The translations under genes were made by a program, and so were the position numbers. DNA of 33,413 nucleotides from Thiobacillus sp. (GTDB lineage: Bacteria; Pseudomonadota; Gammaproteobacteria; Burkholderiales; Thiobacillaceae), in contig JAGVGD010000107.1 of assembly GCA_020057245.1 (NCBI GenBank), positions 1 to 33,413 of the forward strand. Reading direction: 5' to 3'. The notes beneath the pieces were generated by a model, which did not search any database, had not been told where the DNA came from, and was given only the letters and a program-made list of their open reading frames with translations. Below, one piece after another: positions 1 through 5,637 of this stretch (position 1 is its first letter; every line of letters begins with the position of its first letter).

Positions 1-266
1 AGCAGCGCGGGCGCGCGCAGCCAGGCTGCCAGCAGCGCGGCCACTGCCAGCGTCAGCGTCACCGAGGCCAGCGCCTGTACCACCATATAGGGATTGAAAC
101 TGCCCTCGCCTTCCAGCATGGCATAGCTGATGCCGATGCCGAGCGCGAACTCGATCAGCAGCAGCCACACCAGCTGGCGGATCGAGACCCGGAAGTCGGT
201 CGAATGCACCCGGAAAAACGTCGCCAGACGGAAGCCGGCCAGCAGGTTGAGGAACAGATTGCGCAT
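1..266 (-). CDS. Membrane protein, N-terminal part (runs off window)
   Basis: The minus frame opens with ATG at 266 and stays open to the window edge, giving 88 residues without the C-terminus. Two hydrophobic stretches are visible, near residues 33-50 (rich in Leu, Ile, Gly) and 62-85 (rich in Val, Leu, Ala), so an inner-membrane protein is likely. It starts only 3 bases after the stop codon of the EamA transporter gene, which suggests co-transcription and perhaps coupled translation. No family is recognised from the visible part. The frame is GC-rich with high third-position GC, like the surrounding core genes. Confidence 0.7.
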   Translation of the reverse strand, partial: MRNLFLNLLAGFRLATFFRVHSTDFRVSIRQLVWLLLIEFALGIGISYAMLEGEGSFNPYMVVQALASVTLTLAVAALLAAWLRAPAL

Positions 267-269
267 GAA

Positions 270-1193
270 TTAATCGGGGGAGGTGGGCGGTAGCCTGTTA
301 TCGGCTGGCGGTGGTGCCGACCTTAACCCGACCAGTGCCTGCCATTCGTACAGCAGCAACCCCGCGCCGATCAGCGCGATGCCAACCCAGCCGCGCCCCG
401 GAATGTATTCGGCATTGAGCGCCTGCCCCAGCAGCAACGCGGACACCGGGGTGATCAGCGTAATCAGCGCCACCCGGCCGGCGTCCATGTGCTTAATCAC
501 GTAGTAATACAGCGTGAACCCCACCACCGAACCGAACACGCCGAGATAGACAATCGCCGCCCCCGCGCGCGGCGTGATGTCGGCCGGCAATTGCGCCGCG
601 TCGGCCACCACCCAGGCCAGCACGAACAGCGGCGTCGCCACCGCCAGCGAACCGGTGGTGATCGCCAGCGACGAGGCTCGCACGTTGAGTCGCTTGATCC
701 ACACCAGCCCCAGCGCCTGCGCCGTCATCCCCGCCAGCACCGCAGCGGTGCCAAGCGTGGCGTGGCCGTCGCCCGGCCACGGCTGGCCGAAGATAAACCA
801 CAGCCCGCCCAGCGCCAACGCAAGCCCGGTCAGGCGCAGCGGCGTAAGCGTGCGCTCACTTAACCACAGCGCCGCGAACACCCCGGTCACCAGCGGCGAC
901 AGCCCGAAGATCACCGAAATCAGCCCCGACGGAATGTGCAATGCGCCCCAGTAGGTGAGCAACATCGCCACGAAAATCGACAAGCCGCTGACCAGATACA
1001 GCTGCCTCGCCGCCGCGGTGAACGGAAACTCAGTGCGCGTCACGCGCAACAGCACTCCGCAGATCGCCAGCCCGATCAGCATCCGCGCCATCACCGCGAA
1101 ACTGAACGTCGCCCCCTGCGCGCTCCATTGAATACCGAGCGGTGTGGTCGACCAGATGAGGATCACGCCCAGATAGGCGGCGGGGACGGACAT
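270..1193 (-). CDS. EamA/DMT-family transporter
   Basis: Probable inner-membrane exporter of the drug/metabolite transporter superfamily (EamA), about 307 residues with roughly ten hydrophobic helices in two homologous halves. The N-terminus reads MSVPAAYLGVILIWSTTPLG, matching the usual first helix with its conserved W-S/G-T-x-x motif. The frame could extend four codons upstream to a TTG at 1205, but the ATG at 1193 fits the family better. The substrate cannot be told from sequence. A perfect 14-bp palindrome lies at 1218-1231, just upstream, and may be its operator. It is followed immediately by the partial membrane-protein gene. Confidence 0.88.
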   Translation of the reverse strand: MSVPAAYLGVILIWSTTPLGIQWSAQGATFSFAVMARMLIGLAICGVLLRVTRTEFPFTAAARQLYLVSGLSIFVAMLLTYWGALHIPSGLISVIFGLSPLVTGVFAALWLSERTLTPLRLTGLALALGGLWFIFGQPWPGDGHATLGTAAVLAGMTAQALGLVWIKRLNVRASSLAITTGSLAVATPLFVLAWVVADAAQLPADITPRAGAAIVYLGVFGSVVGFTLYYYVIKHMDAGRVALITLITPVSALLLGQALNAEYIPGRGWVGIALIGAGLLLYEWQALVGLRSAPPPADNRLPPTSPD

Positions 1194-1571
1194 GGGTGTG
1201 CTCAAACCAGGGTTGAGGTTAAACGTTTAACGGTGGGGGCAATCCGGGATTCGCCCACGGACGGCGGCAGCGAAGTTTAGGCGCTGAATGTGAAATCAGG
1301 CCAACAAGACTGAGCTGAGCGGCACAGCAATATCGTCTGTCAGTTTCAGTCAGCCTTGGGGCGGTTGCAACGGTCCGATTTTCGCGGCGGATTCAACCGG
1401 TCGACGCAACAGATTTGCCAAAGCGTAATAGACGCCATTCGAGCCTAAGCAACCACGCAAGGGTGAACCGCGAGCGTCGGCTGTTTGGCCGACGCGGACA
1501 CGCAATCAGATCGCGTCGGTGTCCACGGGATCGGCAGCAGTCCAGTACACACACTTATTTTCGCGGAGTAG
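1194..1571. other. Intergenic region with palindromes, no gene seen
   Basis: No reading frame here looks coding. The stretch holds a 14-bp perfect palindrome at 1218-1231 and a GC hairpin at 1474-1495 (8-bp perfect stem GCGTCGGC, 6-nt loop). The hairpin has no adjacent T run, so it is not a convincing terminator. Confidence 0.5.
1218..1231. promoter_or_regulatory. Perfect palindrome GTTAAACGTTTAAC, candidate operator
   Basis: The 14-bp sequence is its own reverse complement and is centred about 31 bp upstream of the EamA ATG. The central AAACGTTT with a CG axis is the form recognised by LacI/PurR-type regulators. No regulator gene is adjacent, so the assignment is inference. Confidence 0.35.
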
Positions 1572-1820
1572 TTACTTTTCTGTGAGCACGTAGGTAGTCT
1601 CTTCACTGCTACACATGTCGAGTATATGGTTGGCGAACGCGTCATCGTAGTCGTTCGACCAAGTGCCGTTCTTGTCTTCAGTGATGAGGGGCTCCGCAGC
1701 CAAGTCCATGTACTTCCCCTCGCCGATGTTGACCACGCTAATGCCATCATCGACCTCTTCCAAGACCCATTCATCAGGCACCTCCATCACCATCCTGATC
1801 GTCACGTGCAGTTTCTTCAT
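1572..1820 (-). CDS. Small acidic hypothetical protein
   Basis: An 82-residue protein starting MKKLHVTIRMVMEVPDEW. The start at 1820 is chosen because a GAGG sits 7 nt upstream; the longer frame to 1859 lacks support. The protein is acidic, has no signal peptide or membrane segment, and carries two cysteines. Its GC content is clearly lower than the flanking transporter gene, which points to an accessory gene. No family is recognised. It lies just beyond the outermost attC-like site (2004-2074), but no attC follows its own 3' end, so membership in the cassette cluster is uncertain. Confidence 0.55.
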   Translation of the reverse strand: MKKLHVTIRMVMEVPDEWVLEEVDDGISVVNIGEGKYMDLAAEPLITEDKNGTWSNDYDDAFANHILDMCSSEETTYVLTEK

Positions 1821-1941
1821 CTCAACCCTCGTTCGCGCACAAAAAGGCCAATGTATCACCAGGGTGTCAGTTCTGGGGACGTCCTAAATCAACATCGCTA
1901 ATTAGCCAATCACCAAAAGCAAAGGGGAATAGGCGCTGGCT

Positions 1942-1992
1942 CACTGTTGCATGACTGACTCAAACCGACCCACAGCAGAAATTGGTCGGTTC
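1942..1992. repeat. Hairpin motif flanking the cassette cluster
   Basis: AACCGACC and GGTCGGTT form a perfect 8-bp stem around a 13-nt loop containing ACAGCAGAAATT. Read on the minus strand the loop region gives AATTTCTGCTGTGGG. This closely resembles AATGTCTGCTGTCGG on the plus strand at 3157-3171, on the other side of the cassette cluster. Confidence 0.4.
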
Positions 1993-2003
1993 GGAAAGCA
2001 GAC

Positions 2004-2074
2004 GTTCAACGTTCAAGGTAATCGGCGCTGCGCTGCTTCATCGCGCAGCGCCCGTGTTGACCGCAGGGTTAGGG
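2004..2074 (-). repeat. Integron attC-like recombination site 1
   Basis: Read on the minus strand, the site runs from CCCTAAC (2074-2068) to GTTGAAC (2010-2004). The second core fits the R' consensus GTTRRRY and the first ends in the required AAC. Between them is a perfect 10-bp stem (GGCGCTGCGC / GCGCAGCGCC) with a short GATGAA loop, and imperfectly paired L-type boxes. The stop codon of the preceding gene (TAA at 2069-2071) lies inside the first core, as is common in integron cassettes. The first base of the first core departs from consensus. Confidence 0.6.
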
Positions 2075-2524
2075 GCGGCCTTCGAGTGTGCTGATTCCAC
2101 GAACCAATCCTTTTAGGGCAGACGCTACGTTAATTTGGTTGTACGCGTGATCGAGTGAATCATGCTGTTTGTCGCCGTACTGGGGATCAAGGCAATGTTG
2201 GAGCTTGCATAGGTCTTGAGCACGAGCATAGGCATCCGGGTAGAGATCGCGGTTCTTCTCAAGAAATGCGAGGGTTGCCTGTATGAAACCCTCCGTAGAG
2301 TAAGTGCTGTTGGATTCCTCGGCCAGGAGCACATTGGCCGCGCGTTCGACTTGCTTCACGCGTTGAGTCTGGCTCCAATACCAAACAGCGACGGCTGCAA
2401 GTATTGCGATAACGAGCCCATAAATTACGTGCAACCAGCGTTGATGCTTGCTCTGTAAAGGCAACGCGATACCGACGATCGATGCAACTGAACCGATAGC
2501 TCCGAGAAGTATCCAGAAATCCAC
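2069..2524 (-). CDS. Integron-cassette-type membrane protein A
   Basis: A 151-residue protein starting at a GTG (2524) and reading VDFWILLGAIGSVASIVGIA. Hydrophobic segments at about residues 2-20 and 30-48 are followed by a soluble domain of about 100 residues with two cysteines and a run of helix-forming sequence. The start is chosen because TTAGGG, part of the preceding attC core, sits 6 nt upstream as a ribosome site. A longer frame to 2725 runs through the attC and is discounted. The gene is AT-richer than the core genes. The stop lies inside attC-like site 1. No known family is recognised; the topology is that of a small membrane-anchored protein. Confidence 0.65.
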   Translation of the reverse strand: MDFWILLGAIGSVASIVGIALPLQSKHQRWLHVIYGLVIAILAAVAVWYWSQTQRVKQVERAANVLLAEESNSTYSTEGFIQATLAFLEKNRDLYPDAYARAQDLCKLQHCLDPQYGDKQHDSLDHAYNQINVASALKGLVRGISTLEGRP

Positions 2525-2530
2525 GATGAG

Positions 2531-2603
2531 CCCTAACGTTGGAGGTGAGGAGCTGCCGGAGCAGCGGAGCTGCGGAGGGAATCCAACGGCGCGGCCGTTG
2601 GGC
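2531..2603 (-). repeat. Integron attC-like recombination site 2
   Basis: On the minus strand the site runs from GCCCAAC (2603-2597, matching RYYYAAC) to GTTAGGG (2537-2531). Inner TCCAAC and GTTGGA boxes are exactly complementary, and the centre is a GC-rich repeat of CTCCGCAGC-type words able to fold. It lies between the two membrane-protein genes in the orientation expected for cassettes read on the minus strand. The final base of the R' core is G rather than a pyrimidine. Confidence 0.6.
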
Positions 2604-3015
2604 AGTCTCTCTCGACCGAAAGGTTTGGCGTAAATTGTTCGAATGAGAGCACGGCCTGCCACGAGCCACATGCAAATGCAGAAAGGCTTGAAATGATCAA
2701 CACTGCCGCCATCCAAAGACGCCAATCTTTACTTGGATCTTCCCCTTTGGAGAGACGGTTGAGACGGCTCAATTGGTTGAAATAGGCAAAGAGCATTGCC
2801 GAGCCACACAGAACCAACCCGACCAAAAAAAAGGCCATAGGGGTACTCAGGTCAGGGGGGCTAAACCCTTTTCCAACCACATTGCCGAGGTAGGCAAGGA
2901 TTGCTACCGCAGCTCCGCCATTTGCAAATGCACAAAACTTAAATCCCTCAGTCGATAAAGTGACAAGGGATTTGTAGGTTTCAAGCCAGTCATCGTGTCG
3001 AGGATCGTTACTCAT
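2533..3015 (-). CDS. Integron-cassette-type membrane protein B
   Basis: A 160-residue frame starting MSNDPRHDDWLETYKSLVTL. Three hydrophobic segments (about residues 28-48, 59-79 and 101-121) follow a short soluble N-terminus. The final 25 or so residues are encoded by attC-like site 2, with the TAG stop formed by its GTTAG core, so the native protein probably ended before an earlier attC was joined. AGGTG, within the GTTAGGT core at 3022-3028, provides the ribosome site 5 nt before the ATG. Composition is less GC-rich than the core genome. The family is not recognised; small multi-pass proteins of this size occur among integron cassettes. Confidence 0.65.
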   Translation of the reverse strand: MSNDPRHDDWLETYKSLVTLSTEGFKFCAFANGGAAVAILAYLGNVVGKGFSPPDLSTPMAFFLVGLVLCGSAMLFAYFNQLSRLNRLSKGEDPSKDWRLWMAAVLIISSLSAFACGSWQAVLSFEQFTPNLSVERDCPTAAPLDSLRSSAAPAAPHLQR

Positions 3016-3060
3016 TACACACCTAACAGTTATTCACCAGACCGGTCCGGTCTGTATTAT
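3016..3060 (-). promoter_or_regulatory. Orphan attC/attI R' core, promoter region and 17-bp palindrome
   Basis: On the minus strand GTTAGGT (3028-3022) fits the integron core GTTRRRY and directly precedes cassette gene B, but no partner core is seen upstream. At 3038-3054 CAGACCGG-T-CCGGTCTG is a perfect inverted repeat with 8-bp arms, similar to operators of some TetR-family regulators. An AT-rich TAATAAT just upstream (minus sense) could be a -10 element, so the palindrome would sit over the start of a cassette transcript. Confidence 0.4.
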
Positions 3061-3307
3061 TAAAATTCGCAGAACATGCTGATGTGCCGTAACTGCTTGA
3101 TTCATAGTTGGTTCATCGAGGCTGTCTGTCCGCATATGTAATGAAAATCCGGACCGAATGTCTGCTGTCGGAGTTCAGATGACCGTTTCTGGCCGAACTC
3201 AGCCTGTCAGCCATCAGTAGATGACAGGCTGCTACGGTCAAATCAAGTGACAATCGCCGCACCGGCAAAACACCCCATCGAATCAAACGCCATCACCGCG
3301 GCACGAC
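3061..3307. other. Non-coding stretch with 10-bp-stem hairpin
   Basis: No coding frame is seen. CAGCCTGTCA (3200-3209) and TGACAGGCTG (3222-3231) form a perfect 10-bp stem with a 12-nt loop and no T run. The segment AATGTCTGCTGTCGG near 3157 resembles the motif at 1960-1985 in inverted orientation. Confidence 0.4.
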
Positions 3308-3760
3308 TCAATCATCTTCCTCGTTCATGCGGTGCAGTTCCTTCTTCATCGCCTGCATCTCCTTGATCGATTTCTCCAGCCGCTCTTCTGCCTCCTTGCG
3401 GATCTTGTGCATCATGTCGGCGTCGGGGTCTTTCCAGTTGCCGCCCGACTCGCTGGCCATGTAGGCGACCGCGCGGGCAAACTCGGACAACTTGAGTTCC
3501 GGCTTGCCGCCCTTGGCGGGCATGGCGCGCACGCCGACCCAGGCATGCGCTGTCAGGATGGCCTGGCCTTCCTCGATGAGCGGTGCCCAGTCGGCCTTGT
3601 TGCCGAATTTGGGCGCATGCGCCACACCGGTTTTGTGACAGGCAAAGCAGACTTCGTTGTACACCTGCTTGCCGCTTTTGAGGGGGTCAGGCGGGGCAGA
3701 TACGGCGGGGGCGGCCTGCGCCAACAGGCTTAGCAACAGGGTGGCGAACATAGGCTTCAT
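3308..3760 (-). CDS. Class I (c5-like) cytochrome c
   Basis: A periplasmic electron carrier of 150 residues. Residues 1-22 form a signal peptide ending SAP. The heme site is C38-F-A-C41-H42, and the likely axial methionine is M80 in the AMPAKGG stretch, a pattern of cytochrome c5-like proteins. The C-terminal third (about residues 105-150) is highly charged, rich in Lys, Glu and Met, and probably forms a long helix not found in a minimal cytochrome c. The start is set by AGAGGAG 9 nt before the ATG at 3760; a much longer frame on this strand is spurious. It lies 38 bp after the thioredoxin-HEAT gene on the same strand, suggesting an operon. Confidence 0.88.
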   Translation of the reverse strand: MKPMFATLLLSLLAQAAPAVSAPPDPLKSGKQVYNEVCFACHKTGVAHAPKFGNKADWAPLIEEGQAILTAHAWVGVRAMPAKGGKPELKLSEFARAVAYMASESGGNWKDPDADMMHKIRKEAEERLEKSIKEMQAMKKELHRMNEEDD

Positions 3761-3798
3761 GAAGGGTCTCCTCTGATCAAAACGTTGGCAAACAATTC

Positions 3799-4431
3799 TC
3801 AAGCCGCCAAGGCCTGCACACTCTCCGCCGCGATTTCCCGCACGTCGGCATCCTCGTCGTCGAGGCGCGCATCGAGCCAGGGCTTCGCGGCAGTATCGCC
3901 GGATAGGCCTAGATAATGGCAGGCATCCGCCCGCACGCGCGCATCGGCATGCTGTGACAGTTCCCCCAGGCGCGGCAACAGCGCACGCAGGGTGTCGCTG
4001 CCGGCAAATTCTTCCAGCAGCACGCCCGCACCAAGGCGCACGTTGAGACTGGCGTCGATGTTGCCGACGATGGGCAGCACCGCCGCCAGCAAGGTGGGAT
4101 CGGCTTCGATCATCGCCTGCGCTTTGGGCAGCTGGCCTTCCTTCAGCAGCAGGTGGAACCAGTCGGCGAGGCCGGCTTCGCTGTCGGCCTTGGCGGCCCA
4201 TTCGGCGAGTTCGGTTTTGCTGTGCACGCCGGCGAGCTCGATGCGGCCGATGCGCAGCCACGGCACCGAGCGCACCCCAAGCGATTGCCCAAGCTCAGGT
4301 CGCTGTTCCAGATTGACCGCTTCGAGCCGCCCGATTACGCCCTGTTTCAGCAGGTCGGCCAGCGCCGTCAGCATCGCCGGGCAGTGCGGGCAGTGGGTGG
4401 AAATCAGGAGCAGGGCGTCAGGTGCGGGCAT
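3799..4431 (-). CDS. Thioredoxin-like/HEAT-repeat fusion protein
   Basis: A 210-residue protein with two parts. Residues 1-85 form a thioredoxin-like fold with the redox motif C14-P-H-C17 and a downstream SVPWLRIG stretch holding the cis-Pro typical of the fold. Residues 95-210 are helical HEAT/PBS-lyase-type repeats with alanine- and leucine-rich A/B helices, ending DADVREIAAESVQALAA. There is no signal peptide, so it should be cytoplasmic. It precedes the cytochrome c gene on the same strand and is divergent from the hydrolase gene, whose start codon is under 30 bp away. A role in thiol chemistry or heme-protein maturation is inference from context. Confidence 0.8.
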   Translation of the reverse strand: MPAPDALLLISTHCPHCPAMLTALADLLKQGVIGRLEAVNLEQRPELGQSLGVRSVPWLRIGRIELAGVHSKTELAEWAAKADSEAGLADWFHLLLKEGQLPKAQAMIEADPTLLAAVLPIVGNIDASLNVRLGAGVLLEEFAGSDTLRALLPRLGELSQHADARVRADACHYLGLSGDTAAKPWLDARLDDEDADVREIAAESVQALAA

Positions 4432-4457
4432 GGGTGGATGAGACGATAATGACGTGC

Positions 4458-5096
4458 ATGGAATTTACCATTCTCCCCGTCACCCCGTATCAACAAAACT
4501 GCTCGCTGGTGTGGGACGCGGCCGGCTGCGCGGCGCTGATCGATCCGGGCGGCGAGGCCGAGCGCCTGCTGGCCGAAGTGCAAACGCGCGGCCTCACGCT
4601 GGAAAAAATCCTGCTCACCCACGGCCATCTCGACCACGTCGGCGCGGCGGTGGAACTGCGCGATGCGCTCGGCATTCCCATCATCGGCCCGCAGCGCGAA
4701 GAACAGTTCTGGCTCGACCTGTTGCCGCAGCAAGCCGAGCTGTTCGACTTTCCGCCTGCGGTCGCGTTTTCGCCCGATCAGTGGCTGGAAGACGGCGATT
4801 GCGTGGAGGTGGGCGCGCTGCGTTTCGAGGTGCTGCACTGCCCCGGACACACGCCCGGCCATGTGGTGTTTTTCGAGCGCGGCGACAAGCTCGCCTTCGT
4901 CGGCGATGTACTGTTCAAGGGGTCGATCGGCCGCACCGACTTTCCGCGCGGCAAACACGCGGACCTGATCCGGGCGATTCGGGAAAAACTGTTTCCGCTA
5001 GGCGACGATGTGCGCTTTGTGCCGGGGCATGGCGCAATGTCGACCTTCGGCCACGAGCGGCGCGAGAATCCGTTTGTGGCGGATGAGCGGGGCTAA
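4458..5096 (+). CDS. MBL-fold hydrolase, glyoxalase II-like (YcbL type)
   Basis: A 212-residue metallo-beta-lactamase-fold enzyme. The metal-binding motif H55-G-H57-L-D59-H60 is intact, followed by the CPGHTPGHV histidine, a GD metal bridge (VGDVLF) and a late PGHG histidine. The N-terminus MEFTILPVTPYQQNCSL matches YcbL-type proteins, which hydrolyse hydroxyacyl-glutathione thioesters and lack the C-terminal domain of true glyoxalase II. ATGs at 4449 and 4458 are both possible; the second matches family starts. No strong ribosome site precedes either. The start is tightly divergent from the thioredoxin-HEAT gene. Confidence 0.88.
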   Translation: MEFTILPVTPYQQNCSLVWDAAGCAALIDPGGEAERLLAEVQTRGLTLEKILLTHGHLDHVGAAVELRDALGIPIIGPQREEQFWLDLLPQQAELFDFPPAVAFSPDQWLEDGDCVEVGALRFEVLHCPGHTPGHVVFFERGDKLAFVGDVLFKGSIGRTDFPRGKHADLIRAIREKLFPLGDDVRFVPGHGAMSTFGHERRENPFVADERG

Positions 5097-5109
5097 TATT
5101 GATGAACTT

Positions 5110-5192
5110 CGTCATTCCGGGCTTGACCCGAAATCCAGTCAAATTGGGCGCGCAATGCGCGCCACTGGATACCGGCATCCGCCGGTATGACG
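5110..5192. repeat. 83-bp palindromic intergenic repeat
   Basis: The element begins CGTCATTCCGG and ends CCGGTATGACG, which are near-perfect inverted copies. Inside, ATCCAGT and ACTGGAT are also inverted, and the centre is GGCGCGCAATGCGCGCC. The whole forms a long imperfect hairpin. Elements of this wording (GTCATTCCGG...GGAATCC) are common non-coding dispersed repeats in proteobacteria. Confidence 0.75.
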
Positions 5193-5273
5193 CTAATAGT
5201 ATTTGCTGGCTGCTTCAATAATGCCGCGCGAGCGATTGATGCGGCACGAAGACTTTTTAGCTGTTACCCCGGC

Positions 5274-5582
5274 TTATTCGTCGTCGCCGAGTTCGGGGTT
5301 CCAGCCCTTTTCTCGCGCAGTCGACATCGCCTTGGCGTAAATCTCGGTATGGCGTTGCTGAAGTTCGGGCGGCAGACGGCTCGGCAGGTTGGAATACTTG
5401 TCCCATTCCTGGCTGATCTTGTCCATCAGCAGTTGCATCCGCCCCAGATCCCAGCCGGTGCAGTCTTCGGTTTCCGGAATAAAACCAAACACCCAGCCAT
5501 CCAGCACGATGCGGCCGAGCTGGGTGATGCCGTGGTGGTCTTGGTGAAAGCCGATGTAGGTATTGGTGCTGGTGTTAGCCAT
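5274..5582 (-). CDS. Conserved-looking hypothetical protein at the end of the form I cbb operon
   Basis: A 102-residue soluble acidic protein starting MANTSTNTYIGFHQDHHGIT. The first half is rich in His, Gly and aromatics, and the second half (about residues 45-100) looks helical and charged. It has no signal peptide or membrane segment and one cysteine. It starts 55 bp after cbbO on the same strand, with AAAGG upstream of the ATG, so it is likely the last gene of cbbLSQO. A hairpin at 5601-5630 lies between. A RuBisCO-related role is suggested only by position; no domain is recognised. Confidence 0.75.
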   Translation of the reverse strand: MANTSTNTYIGFHQDHHGITQLGRIVLDGWVFGFIPETEDCTGWDLGRMQLLMDKISQEWDKYSNLPSRLPPELQQRHTEIYAKAMSTAREKGWNPELGDDE

Positions 5583-5600
5583 GGGTTAAAGCCTTTGTGG

Positions 5601-5630
5601 TCCGTGACAGCCCTATGCGGCCGTCACGGA
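5601..5630 (-). promoter_or_regulatory. Hairpin between cbbO and the downstream ORF
   Basis: TCCGTGAC (5601-5608) and GTCACGGA (5623-5630) form a perfect 8-bp stem with a 14-nt loop. No T run follows on either strand. It could act as an mRNA processing or stability element between cbbO and the last operon gene. Confidence 0.4.
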
Positions 5631-5637
5631 TAGTGAG

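Noticed and set aside
2004-2603. Repeated stem-loops considered as a CRISPR array
   Set aside because: Only two sites, of different core sequence, separated by a gene; the pattern fits integron attC sites, not direct repeats with spacers.
3308-4261. Single long minus frame spanning the cytochrome c and part of the thioredoxin-HEAT gene
   Set aside because: The upstream half is Arg/Ala-rich out-of-frame translation of the HEAT gene; the cytochrome has its own signal peptide and ribosome site at 3760.
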